The notes below the pieces were generated by a model. That model had not been told where the DNA came from, ran no database searches, and saw nothing but the letters and a program-made list of their open reading frames with translations. This document shows positions 1 through 9,026 of a stretch of 64,000 bases of DNA, in pieces. Within the stretch, counting starts at the first letter, position 1, and every line of letters begins with the position of its first letter. Origin of the DNA: Albugo candida (lineage: Eukaryota; Oomycota; Peronosporomycetes; Albuginales; Albuginaceae); assembly GCA_905220665.1 (NCBI GenBank), contig CAJNAR010000194.1, forward strand, positions 32,529 to 96,528. The letters run 5' to 3'. The translations under genes and the position numbers were made by a program.

Positions 1-176
1 TTGGCTCCGGGATATTTTCTGAGATCGTCGTCTTCTATCTTTGTCGAATTGGTGCTGCATTCTTCCATCACTTTGGCTCGGTGTTTTGCACGTGTATTGT
101 ATATGATTTCCAAGTGTTTTGAGGATGCAAGTTGTTTCTTTAACGTATTAAAACCATTATAGGCCATGGTAGTCAT
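1..176 (-). CDS. Partial hypothetical protein, 3' end off the left edge
   Basis: An open frame starts at an ATG at 176 on the minus strand and runs without a stop to base 1, giving about 58 residues. It begins MTTMAYNGFNTLKKQLASSK and continues lysine- and glutamate-rich, with no membrane segment or signal peptide. It lies 214 bases from the end of the next gene, on the same strand. I do not recognise the family. A frame of this length could occur by chance in moderate-GC DNA; the steady hydrophilic composition and the absence of any stop up to the window edge make a real N-terminal exon somewhat more likely than not. Confidence 0.4.
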   Translation of the reverse strand, partial: MTTMAYNGFNTLKKQLASSKHLEIIYNTRAKHRAKVMEECSTNSTKIEDDDLRKYPGA

Positions 177-390
177 AAACTGGGGAACGAAAATATTGCT
201 ATGACACAATTAGACTATTCAAGGAGGAAATGTGTTCTTGGGATGTTGGTACGTTATGATCAGTTGCATCGATTTGTTGCAAAGAAAACTCAATAAAAAG
301 CGGAAGATATTTATTTTCTTGATTCTCAACCACAAAGATACTCCTAGCCGACTTTTACTACACGAGCTATTTGCTTCGTTTGACAAGCGC

Positions 391-2415
391 TTACCGGATC
401 GCTCGATTCCTGGGTTGTTGCTGTGCATTTGAAAGCATCTGTATCTCCCCTTGTGGTGCTTCTCTCGTACTGAACCAATGTATGCGACTTTTTTCACCTC
501 GAACAATACCCATAGGGCTTTGTTGTACAATATCCGCATTGCTTTGTTGTACAATATCCGCATTGCTTTGTTCATCAATACGCTGATGGTTTTTATCCTG
601 GGAGCTTCGTTCAAAGTCCAACGATATTATAACACTTGTAAAATCCGATGGTTGTAGTGGCATGGCGTTTTGTATGTTTTTGTATACTTTGACCTCGATC
701 TTACTAGGTAACTTGCAAAATGCGTCCAAAAGCATATATTCGAAAGGACTCGTAAGGATGTACAAAGATGCAGACGATACAACGTATGAATTACTCATTG
801 ATGCGATGCAAAATGCCACCGATTGAAACTTTTCTCTCTGATCAAACTGAAGAAACCATACAGCATCATTGGATGCTTCAAGACTGAGCGTTTTGATCGC
901 ATTGTGAAGCTTTGTTTTTATGCCGGCTTTTTCATTTGACGGAATAAATGAGTGAGTGGATGCTGACATGAGCGCATACGTTACCATTGGATCATTCTCG
1001 CCAATTGTTACCTCATTTGCCTTACGTTTGGGCGGTCTAGCAGCTGTGGAGTGCGTTCCGACAGAGTCAATTTGCGATCTCTTTTTTTCAATAATAGCCA
1101 TGTCTCCAAGAAATGCACACACTTTTTTGGATAGACCTGTCACCCATTTGCATTTCTCGGTACACCTGATTGCGGCTTCTTGCACATGTAGTTCCTGCTT
1201 GAAAAATACGAGACTACTCCTACTTGAGGTCGGTTGGATCGATTCCACCAAGTCTTCCAAGCTAGGTACATGATCAACTCTACCGAGTTCCTTCAACATA
1301 CAGCTGTAACATGACGGAAATTGAGTGTGGGGTTTGCTTGCTGGGTAATTCATCATAATTGGGTACATGTACGCATTCCCTGCAGCATATACACTAGTTG
1401 AAAAGTGCATGCATGTAGAGGAGGAAGTTGTATCTTCTTTGTCAGGATTTCTAGGTTCGTCTTTAGATGATCCTAATGCCTTGAAATTGGCCAAAAGATC
1501 GTCCACTTTTTTGCTCAAAAGCGTTTTAGGAGCTTTGCACATGCTTGTCGTCACACAATTCAGTTTGAATAGTCTCAACTCAAAACCAGGATCAGTATAG
1601 GCGACAAAGTTCATTTCTCCTTCATTATTGTTCATAATGAAAGGGAGGATATTATTCTGCGCACATGAGATGCACTTTTCCATCGTCTCTTTGGTGTAAG
1701 GCACAAGGTGTTGTTCGTAAGAAAAATCTGTCAAGTCTTTGGGTCTCGAAGGGAAAGCTAGTGGTAACGTTTGATAAAGACGCGCCGCATAACAATCGGT
1801 TTCGGATACTAGCGTAACAGTACCACAGGTACTTTGGCAATGCAGTATCTTTTTCTCCGCAAAAGTATAAAGAAAGGCCCATTGGTAGCTTCCGAGGTCT
1901 TTTCGTGTGACGAAAAACCTTTCATATTGCTTCTCAAATGCCAAGCATCGAGTGCAGTCTTGAATCCATAATTCAGGCAGATTTGGTTGCAGGATTAAGC
2001 AAGATCTTGTTGTCACTCCTTGTGGATTACTACTCTCGCCTTTATAGGAGTACACCGAGATCTCATCCGACGCAGGGTTATGTCCATCACCCATACTTGA
2101 TTTCTCCCCTACAAACTCTTTCGATTGTTCGTATGTGTCCTGTACGTTTGTTTTCCTGTTGATTGTGGCATATTGTTCGCAATATTTAGTAATGATTGAT
2201 TCGGAAATGTCATCAGCAATATCTGCAACCATATTCAAGCTTTCCGTAGCAGAATTGATCACCAATTCGTATTTGAAGTTTGCAGACCGCACAAAAGGTT
2301 GGATGCACTTGTGTAAACGTGCATAGGTTGCAGATTTACACGGCACAGTCATTTCAATCTCATATGTGTAGCCGTGGTAAAGATAAAACAGGACTAATGC
2401 TATGTTTGGTTTCAT
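391..2415 (-). CDS. Putative secreted cysteine-containing protein (674 aa), possible effector
   Basis: A single uninterrupted frame of 674 residues. The N-terminus (MKPNIALVLFYLYHGYTYEIE) has a lysine followed by a hydrophobic stretch and looks like a signal peptide. Many cysteines are spread over the first two thirds, several as CxxC or CxxxC pairs (near residues 153-156, 193-197, 250-253, 371-374). Around residue 463 is a basic stretch RPPKRK that resembles a monopartite nuclear localisation signal. The C-terminal tail carries a direct peptide repeat (QSNADIVQ twice, then a diverged third copy) encoded by a 24-bp tandem repeat. No known domain recognised. A secreted protein with an internal nuclear signal would fit a host-targeted effector, but that is inference; it could equally be a lineage-specific wall or vesicle protein. 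No CHXC or RXLR motif is evident near the N-terminus. Confidence 0.75.
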   Translation of the reverse strand: MKPNIALVLFYLYHGYTYEIEMTVPCKSATYARLHKCIQPFVRSANFKYELVINSATESLNMVADIADDISESIITKYCEQYATINRKTNVQDTYEQSKEFVGEKSSMGDGHNPASDEISVYSYKGESSNPQGVTTRSCLILQPNLPELWIQDCTRCLAFEKQYERFFVTRKDLGSYQWAFLYTFAEKKILHCQSTCGTVTLVSETDCYAARLYQTLPLAFPSRPKDLTDFSYEQHLVPYTKETMEKCISCAQNNILPFIMNNNEGEMNFVAYTDPGFELRLFKLNCVTTSMCKAPKTLLSKKVDDLLANFKALGSSKDEPRNPDKEDTTSSSTCMHFSTSVYAAGNAYMYPIMMNYPASKPHTQFPSCYSCMLKELGRVDHVPSLEDLVESIQPTSSRSSLVFFKQELHVQEAAIRCTEKCKWVTGLSKKVCAFLGDMAIIEKKRSQIDSVGTHSTAARPPKRKANEVTIGENDPMVTYALMSASTHSFIPSNEKAGIKTKLHNAIKTLSLEASNDAVWFLQFDQREKFQSVAFCIASMSNSYVVSSASLYILTSPFEYMLLDAFCKLPSKIEVKVYKNIQNAMPLQPSDFTSVIISLDFERSSQDKNHQRIDEQSNADIVQQSNADIVQQSPMGIVRGEKSRIHWFSTREAPQGEIQMLSNAQQQPRNRAIR
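517..572. repeat. 24-bp tandem repeat, about 2.3 copies, inside a coding region
   Basis: Two identical 24-bp units (517-540 and 541-564) followed by the first 8 bases of a third. The length is a multiple of three, so copy-number change keeps the reading frame. It encodes the QSNADIVQ repeat in the C-terminal tail of the 674-residue protein on the minus strand. Confidence 0.85.
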
Positions 2416-2985
2416 TGTTCACCGTACGAGGTACTTGTTATCTGAGGCGTTCGGAGAGCACATCGATACTTATAAGAATTATACAGTCCGTGCAAACCGT
2501 GTCCGTATCCATACAAAAATAGAAGATTCTGTAGCCGGTTCACATGTATAATTTGATAAATAAACTGCTTTTAATAGGTTCTGAGGTCATTGATTCGTCA
2601 TCCTGCAGACCTCCTTATCATAATACACTGCCGCGAACAATATCCGCTTTATGGCGATATGTATATTGGTGACATGTGAATTCAGTTATTTTTTAGAAAC
2701 CACCGCGACGATGGCATACGTGTCAAGAACACGCCCATTCTTACAGTAAACTAATACTGTCATACATTCTCTGCCAATAGCAGGTTTACTTGTTCAATGC
2801 CTTTAATTGAACGACCGAAAATGGAGGAATGATAATATTATGAAAAGCGTTCTTTCCCATACATCAAGCACAATCATGAGATTTATCAGAGTAGAAAGCG
2901 TCTTATAACGGGTGCAAGGAGCAACTATTTAACTCTGCGTTCTTAAGGTAAAGGAGTAAGGGACAACAACTAGAGCAGGCATACA
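2416..2985. other. Intergenic region between divergent genes
   Basis: No supported gene in this 570-base stretch, which separates the divergent starts of the 674-residue protein (left) and the START/FYVE-like protein (right), so it should contain both promoters. A short minus-strand frame of about 25 codons near 2695-2795 (MTVLVYCKNGRVL...) reads like protein but is too short and isolated to call. Confidence 0.5.
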
Positions 2986-3151
2986 ATGCTGCTCAGCTCA
3001 ACCTTTTCAATAATAAAACAAGAGAAGCCAGCAAAGGCAGTGACTGACTTGGTAGAAGCGCTCTATAGCGATGTATTTTCTGACCTCTCCAAATTTATAG
3101 AAGAATTCCGTCAAGTGTTCGCGAAACGAATCACTTTTCCAGACTATATCT

Positions 3152-4450
3152 ATGACGGCTGAAGATTTAGCGCGTTCAAGACACGATCAATTGTCATGTA
3201 CGCCCTCACTGAATCTCACTCCTGACGGTGAATGCGCTCTTCGATCTCTGGCGAACGATCTCGTTGATGATGCAGTCAGCTCTTTTGAGAGTGTAATGTA
3301 CGATCAAAATGGAATACTCGATACAAAGAATTTCCAATTGCTCAAGCAAGAATTCTGTGTGGTTGTGTATCGGGAACGGTCAAAGTACCATGCCTTACAA
3401 AGGTCAAAATTGCGTGATCAAATACAAAACTCGCGCAGTACGTTGACATCAGATATCGAGTCAAAAGATGTAGGAACAGAGAGGCTTACGCCCAAGGGTT
3501 TAGGAGAGATCGTTGGGCCAATGGCTCACTTTCTTGCAGAGTCAAAAGTACCGACACTGATTGCAATTGGTTCGGTACCAGGAACACTGGAAGAAGCAAT
3601 GCTAGGTCTATCACTTCGAGACACTGTGGCATTTAGCGCACTTATGAGTTCCTCTGTGAAGAAAGTGCTGAATGCTCAAGTTCTCGCAACTGTTTCGGAT
3701 CCTTTGCAGAAAGATACCTTTGATTACTTGGGAGTTCATTGGACTTTGTGTGCTGGATTCGGTGGAGTATGCAGGCAAATGAGTCCAAGACTGGATCAGT
3801 TACAACTAGTACATTCAAGGATAACTGCGACATCGCGAGGAAATCGTATTGGAGTTTGTATTCTTCATGCAATCAAGCATCCAGATGTACCCGAGATGAA
3901 GTCTTCCCCGACCCGAATCTACACAACGCTTGCGCTATGCTTTCGAGAAAAGCAGGATGGCTCTCTGGACTTTATGGCCATTACTAGCGCTCAATCAGCG
4001 CCTCCATTTTTGTATCCAATTCTGCTGAGGCGTGTCACTGCAATGTTGTGCAGCATACCTCATTGCGTAGACTTTGCGAATTCTAGAAAATTGCTTGCGA
4101 TGATGCTTTCCAACAAAGTAACTGGCGGCTTCAAAAGTCTGAAGGAAGCTGGATTGGTATCATCAGCAAGACAACGTTTAGCTAGACGGCTATTGCCCGG
4201 TCAGTGCTCTGGGTGTTACAAGATTTCGTATGGTATCTCTCGATCATTCAACAGCTCCTGCAGAATTTGTAAAGCCCGCGTCTGTTCTCGCTGTTGTGTG
4301 ACTAAAAAGATCACACTGAGTGGTGAACAGCGATCGAAAATTGCAAGCGTGCTTGCTACGATAAAGGTCATGCGATTCTGTCTTCCGTGCATCCATGCAG
4401 CCAGGCAACTAGATTGCAGTCAAACAAAGCTGCATCATGATCTTGAGTAG
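3152..4450 (+). CDS. START-like / FYVE-like zinc finger protein (432 aa)
   Basis: Residues roughly 100-330 show the pattern of oomycete START-like lipid-binding proteins: the segment VPGTLEEAMLGLSL, then FDYLGVHWTLC, then a strand-rich region. The C-terminus (about residues 350-415) has an eight-cysteine cluster, CSGC, CRICKARVCSRCC and CLPC, spaced like a FYVE/ZnF domain but without a clear R(R/K)HHCR motif. Such proteins are likely membrane- or lipid-binding adaptors. It shares layout and short motifs with the gene at 9027-10444. An ATG at 2986 opens a 57-codon frame just upstream; splicing a GT at 3073 to the AG at 3141-3142 would join its first 29 codons in frame to this gene, so the true start may be 2986. 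START/FYVE family membership is family knowledge; the ligand is unknown. Confidence 0.8.
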   Translation: MTAEDLARSRHDQLSCTPSLNLTPDGECALRSLANDLVDDAVSSFESVMYDQNGILDTKNFQLLKQEFCVVVYRERSKYHALQRSKLRDQIQNSRSTLTSDIESKDVGTERLTPKGLGEIVGPMAHFLAESKVPTLIAIGSVPGTLEEAMLGLSLRDTVAFSALMSSSVKKVLNAQVLATVSDPLQKDTFDYLGVHWTLCAGFGGVCRQMSPRLDQLQLVHSRITATSRGNRIGVCILHAIKHPDVPEMKSSPTRIYTTLALCFREKQDGSLDFMAITSAQSAPPFLYPILLRRVTAMLCSIPHCVDFANSRKLLAMMLSNKVTGGFKSLKEAGLVSSARQRLARRLLPGQCSGCYKISYGISRSFNSSCRICKARVCSRCCVTKKITLSGEQRSKIASVLATIKVMRFCLPCIHAARQLDCSQTKLHHDLE

Positions 4451-4559
4451 CTTGTAATCTATTAGTAAGGTGACAATACATAATGTTGCACATGTCGTTG
4501 TATCCTCGATTTTTTTCCAACAAATTCCGGCTCATTCTCAACATAAGCGATCATTGCGA

Positions 4560-5457
4560 CTACAGAATACAGTAAGCCACGAGTCCGCCTATGATTGCCG
4601 TCGTCAACGCGGATAGAAAATTGACAGCTTCATTAGAGCAAATATTCCGCCCAGAGATATGTCGATGTGCCTTCTGCGAGGATACCGCACAGATTTGTCT
4701 CAATTCTTGATTGTAATACGTTGTCTGTATCGTAGCACCCAAAAACGAGTCGACGAGAGAGCCAAATAGTCCCATCAGCATGGAAAATGGTATCCAAACT
4801 GCCTGAGGATGAGACGTGAAGTAGGTAAAGAGGTAGTAAATCATACCAATGAATCCACCTCCAGAGATTGAAGCGATAATTCCTAAAAGAGTAATACCAC
4901 CGTTGGTTCCCGCTGGAACTCTCTTTAGTGTTGTGATGAGAATTGGGTCGCTTTTGCTCAAAACACCAAGTTCTGAAGCCCACGTATCGGCAGTACAGCA
5001 TGCATAATTTCCCAAATAAGTCGCTAGGAGAAACCTCGTCATTCGATCTTCCCCAATGATTACAGAAGACTGTTGCTCGAGTTCCCTTACAAGCCAAACA
5101 AGCGCCAATACTGTGCCGATAAAGCTAGAAGCAAGTACCTGCGATGCATCTCTTCTTCCTCCAGGCTTGTAATTTTCATCCAAGCTCTTTTTCACCTTTT
5201 CTTTCAGCTTTGTGAGTTTGCTTCCCGAAAAATAAAACGCGAGTAAAACTCCGCCTGTACAAAACGTACGATGAGATCGAAAAGCGTCTGCAAATACATC
5301 GATACATACCAAAAGAATAGCCGGATGACATGGTGAGCCACCCGACAAAAAACGCTGCAACTGACCCACTCGTACTCAAAGAATGTTTTCTGTATCCACG
5401 GATGCTCAAGGCTAATGCCACGGCGAGCGAAATTCCCACACGAACGAGTAAGCTCAT
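4560..5457 (-). CDS. TMEM19 / DUF92 family membrane protein (VTE6-like)
   Basis: Two exons: 5457-5310 and 5254-4560, separated by a 55-nt intron (5309-5255) with GTATGT donor and TACAG acceptor. The join gives 280 residues and restores the family's conserved N-terminal run (GYRKHSLSTSGSVAAFFVGW, then GVLLAFYFSGSKLTKLKEKVK). The core has the diagnostic segments CCTADTWASELG, VPAGTNGGIT and GLFGSLVDSFLGA. Six or so hydrophobic segments indicate an integral membrane protein. The family includes human TMEM19 (function uncertain) and plant VTE6, a phytyl-phosphate kinase of tocopherol metabolism; which activity applies here cannot be read from sequence. Without the splice, exon 2 appears to start at an internal methionine and loses the first membrane segments. 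Convergent with the START/FYVE-like gene to the left. Confidence 0.9.
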
Positions 5458-5739
5458 TTAAGGGAATTTTGTGTATTGATAGTTGGCGAGCGAAAGGCTC
5501 TCATCTCGTCAGGAAATTGAGCTAGTCTACCAATATGTACAAAGATTATGATTCCTAATTAGTATGCAAATTCTTCGCTGACGATTCCGTGCATCATGTC
5601 TCTCCAGCCGGAGCAGTAGTGCGCTTATTATTGAGCTCTGTTGGATCATACAATGAAGCGCCTAATTGCTCGTCCTGGCTGTGCAATTCAACATTTATTC
5701 GATTCCGATACGGATATAGGTACAAGCATGCGCTTCAGC

Positions 5740-7458
5740 TCATTTAGTAACCGAGCATCCTTTGCCTCCAGCAAAGGACAGACAGCTTGTTTGCGGTAAT
5801 ACTGAGAGTACATTCACTACGAGTGCCCACAAAATCGCAAAGACGAGGTACGTAGCTGTAAAAAGACCCATCCACCAGCTCGAGCCTCCAGTCTTCTTCA
5901 ATCTCTGCGCATCAGCTTTCTGTTTGGGAAGAAGTGGAATCCATGCTAGTCCAAGAATGTTCATAGAGTATCGTATCACATACACATAAGTCGCTTGCTG
6001 ACGCACGTGTAAGGTATCGGACTGAATGTCTTCGTTTGTGACGTCAAAATGAGAGTCCACTGCTTTTGCTAATGTGCTTGCAAAAGGAGAACCAATGTTT
6101 GCAGAAGATGTGAGTAGCCCATACATTGCGCTTTCACTTCCCTCTTCTGCGAGTTCCACGACGACATAGGAGGCGATAATGGTCCCTATCGCCTGTGGAA
6201 GATACTCGGCAAGTGGTATTCCCAGCCAAAACCACTGACTTCGAACCACATCCCATACCGTTAACAGTGATGTGAGACAATCCAGCATCACGACTGTCAA
6301 AACGGTGACGATTTGCATCGTACGCCAATTCCAAGCGAGACCGAACTTCCCGGTTACCCACAACGTAGTCGAGTACAAGATGTTGCCAATAACCATGAAA
6401 AACTTTTCGTTAATCGGTTCTGTGCGCGCCCAATTTCGCTCGACAATGTCATTACATGTGACCATAAAGCTGTTGAAAATTCCACCAAAGAATTTATTTG
6501 CAATGACCTGATACACGACCCGAGTTTGCAGAATCCTCCAAAAGTTTTTAAGGTATGGCTTCATTTTGTGCCCGGGATGCTTTTCTTCCTTGATAAAGAA
6601 CCACGTGATGGGGATAGCTGGTGAACACATTATGCCAACAATGAGCATGATCTTGTTAAACGAAAGTGAAAAGTTGAATGTGCCGCCATAATGCTCGCTA
6701 TTAAGCGTAAATCCGACAAGAACATTGGAAAACGTGACAAAAATCGTTCGAACGAGATACGATATGGTTTGAGTTCGTCCTCGAACTTCCTGTGGCTCGC
6801 GTTGCGCCAAGCTGACCATGATCCCGTCTGTCGCGACAACTGCACATAGATATCCAAATGCAGCTGTCATCATTAAAATGATATAAGTGCTTCCAACTGC
6901 ACGTGCGTGAGTATTAAATGTGGCTCGTATTTCAGGTGTCCATTCAGTCGTCGACATGTGACCATACTTGGCGTGGGGAAAGTATGGAGGCCCAGCATCC
7001 ATCGAACCCATATAAAGACAAACAGACACCGCGATCGTCCACCCAAAGACAATGTATGGACGTCTCCGATATCCACCGATGGCGATACAATCGGTTAAAA
7101 TCCCGTAGAACGCTTTCAGCGACCAAGGAAGCATCAGCATCATTTTCGCTGATGTTATTTGTGTTCCTTCCATGTTGAGATAATTGGTCAGGAAGGGGTA
7201 CACCGTTGCTGGAAGAGCTCCATAAATGATCCCAACAGATGCGTACTGCACGATCAATCCGCAATAATCTCGACTCCACAAGTTGACAGCACCACCAGGT
7301 CGTAAAGCATTGCCTTCAGAAGCATCATATGCTGTATATCCACCGTCTTCGAGACGTCGTCGGCCACTCACGGATGCTGTATTTCTCGGAAAGCTCGCAG
7401 TAGGCTTTCTGGCCGAGGAAGAGGACAAGCTTGGAAGCTCAATCCTTTGTCGACTCAT
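5740..7458 (-). CDS. BT1-family (folate/biopterin-type) major facilitator transporter
   Basis: One exon of 572 residues with about 12 hydrophobic segments. After a 60-residue serine- and arginine-rich cytosolic N-terminus comes YGALPATVYPFLTNYL, then PWSLKAFYGILTDC and GGYRRRPYIVFG, the signature around helices 2-3 of the BT1/FBT family. Later segments include a long polar loop near residues 295-320 and LTSSANIGSPFASTLAKAVD toward the C-terminal half. Known members carry folates, biopterin or S-adenosylmethionine in Leishmania, and the family is expanded in oomycetes; substrate here is unknown. Starts about 280 bases beyond the start of the TMEM19-like gene, on the same strand, with its own intergenic region. 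No truncation is seen. Confidence 0.9.
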   Translation of the reverse strand: MSRQRIELPSLSSSSARKPTASFPRNTASVSGRRRLEDGGYTAYDASEGNALRPGGAVNLWSRDYCGLIVQYASVGIIYGALPATVYPFLTNYLNMEGTQITSAKMMLMLPWSLKAFYGILTDCIAIGGYRRRPYIVFGWTIAVSVCLYMGSMDAGPPYFPHAKYGHMSTTEWTPEIRATFNTHARAVGSTYIILMMTAAFGYLCAVVATDGIMVSLAQREPQEVRGRTQTISYLVRTIFVTFSNVLVGFTLNSEHYGGTFNFSLSFNKIMLIVGIMCSPAIPITWFFIKEEKHPGHKMKPYLKNFWRILQTRVVYQVIANKFFGGIFNSFMVTCNDIVERNWARTEPINEKFFMVIGNILYSTTLWVTGKFGLAWNWRTMQIVTVLTVVMLDCLTSLLTVWDVVRSQWFWLGIPLAEYLPQAIGTIIASYVVVELAEEGSESAMYGLLTSSANIGSPFASTLAKAVDSHFDVTNEDIQSDTLHVRQQATYVYVIRYSMNILGLAWIPLLPKQKADAQRLKKTGGSSWWMGLFTATYLVFAILWALVVNVLSVLPQTSCLSFAGGKGCSVTK

Positions 7459-7878
7459 CTGCCTGGGGAATTGCTACTTTCTTATGAATATCCTGCTCTA
7501 CAATCTATAAAACAGAAGTGATGATCATGCTTGCAGTGATACGATCAGGTAGAAAAATCGACTTGATTCCACGGTCGACGTGACAATCGATGGAATTTTC
7601 CCTCGACATTTTATATAAATTCATTCTATGTATTGTATGAATGTGTAATGTATCACATAAAACCCCAATACTTTATATTCTAGTAATGATGATATCACGA
7701 CAGATCGTAAGTCAGGAACCAATTGACAAGCGGAAGTGCATCTTGTCATTGTAACAACACTCGCAATCAATCTTTATAGGTTCCAACGTATACGTAGATA
7801 TTAACAGCGTAAATAGCTCCACGATATAATCAAACAAAAAGAAGACACTAATCTTATTATGTCACATTAACAACCAAA
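7459..7878. other. Intergenic region, no gene seen
   Basis: 420 bases, AT-rich, with short A/T runs near 7620-7680. It should hold the promoter of the BT1-type transporter and the 3' end of the small mitochondrial protein gene. No open frame of interest. Confidence 0.5.
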
Positions 7879-8265
7879 TTAAGAAGCGCTTTGCTGTGGG
7901 TGCGTGTCTTCGCTTGTGTTGACTGGATTTGGTCGCAATGTAGCCAATCGCGCTCGATGAGACGTGAAATGCTCTGCATCTTTTTCTTGCTCGCGATCGA
8001 TAACCGGAGTCTCCCGACGTTCCTTATTGAGGCTCAAATCGGGATTATACATAATCGCATGAGCGCTATACACCGCCAGTAATCCAAATCCAAGCGTGAC
8101 ACAGCAAAGTAAAGGATAAATCTCAGGATCACGCACAGGAATCAATGTAAATCGTCGTTTTTCATGGTGTCCAGGCTTCACATTATCCGCCAATGTCGGG
8201 ATTTTAGCTTGCACTTCATTTGGGCGTAATACCTTTGCGCGTAGAAATCGGAACCAGCGCGCCAT
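7879..8265 (-). CDS. MLRQ/B12D (NDUFA4-like) small mitochondrial membrane protein
   Basis: A 128-residue protein with one hydrophobic segment at about residues 50-72. The stretch DPEIYPLLCCVTLGFGLLAV followed by YSAHAIMYNPDLSLNKERRE matches the shape of the NADH-ubiquinone reductase MLRQ subunit/B12D family: a proline before the single helix, then an N-P-D/E turn and a short charged tail. Proteins of this family sit in the mitochondrial inner membrane with respiratory complex I or IV. The basic N-terminus (MARWFRFLRAKVLRP) would suit mitochondrial import. The C-terminal 45 residues are polar and look lineage-specific. Family assignment rests on about 40 residues and is probable, not certain. 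Confidence 0.7.
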   Translation of the reverse strand: MARWFRFLRAKVLRPNEVQAKIPTLADNVKPGHHEKRRFTLIPVRDPEIYPLLCCVTLGFGLLAVYSAHAIMYNPDLSLNKERRETPVIDREQEKDAEHFTSHRARLATLRPNPVNTSEDTHPQQSAS

Positions 8266-9026
8266 CAGAATATCGAGAAAGTTTGTTCGCGACTATCGGA
8301 TCGGACTATGCGACATGATCTGGACGTATCGCAGAGCTTAAAGATTGCTGGAATGAACACGGAGATTTGTATGTCATTGGGCCCAAATTGGGATTTCGGA
8401 TGAAATGCGTGACTTAATTCTATTTCACGGATGAGTAAAGTCGTTTGTGATGTTTAGTGATTGCATAAAGGTCGCACATCCATCTCAGCTGACATTTTGA
8501 TATTAATTGCTGCCATTGTTACGTAAACTCGATGGTAATACTAAATTCTTGGCTCTACAGTGCACCACGATAAAGTCTATAGAGTTCGGAACAGTTTTTC
8601 TACGCAATGCGATTGTAAATCGGACTGTCAGGTAGAGAGCTGTATGCTACATCAGGTGTCCTGTCGACCCTGTCACGTGTCTGCATTCATTTTGTCAGGC
8701 TTCTAATCAATTTGTGCATCAATATTACACCTTTCTTTGGTTCATGCGATCATAAAAGAGCCAAAATCATCAGCCAATACTCGCCAAAACAATTGGTGAT
8801 CGTTCTCCTATTACGACTTTGTGTAAGGACTTGCATTTCTGCAGACTGCACAATTAGTGATCGGCCTCACGTCTATGTACCGAGGGAGCATGAGATTACA
8901 TGCTCACATTTTTGTATTTGACTCGGAACATTGACTTTGTATAGGATCGTAGTTGACGACCGCATTCGGATCAATTCGATGGTCTGGGCTTCACGTAGCA
9001 CGCATTCGAGCTTGATTGACACACAT
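8266..9026. other. Divergent intergenic region
   Basis: About 760 bases between the divergent small mitochondrial protein and second START/FYVE-like genes. Plus-strand frames at 8712-8921 and in-frame methionines at 8931 and 8979 exist, but their predicted peptides show no family features. This stretch probably contains both promoters. Confidence 0.45.

Noticed and set aside
1652..1882. Alternative short frames overlapping the 674-residue gene on both strands
   Set aside because: They are shadows of the long frame and have no starts or features of their own.
391..2415. CHXC or RXLR effector motif in the 674-residue protein
   Set aside because: Neither motif is present near the signal peptide; the HCQSTC near residue 192 has the wrong spacing and place.
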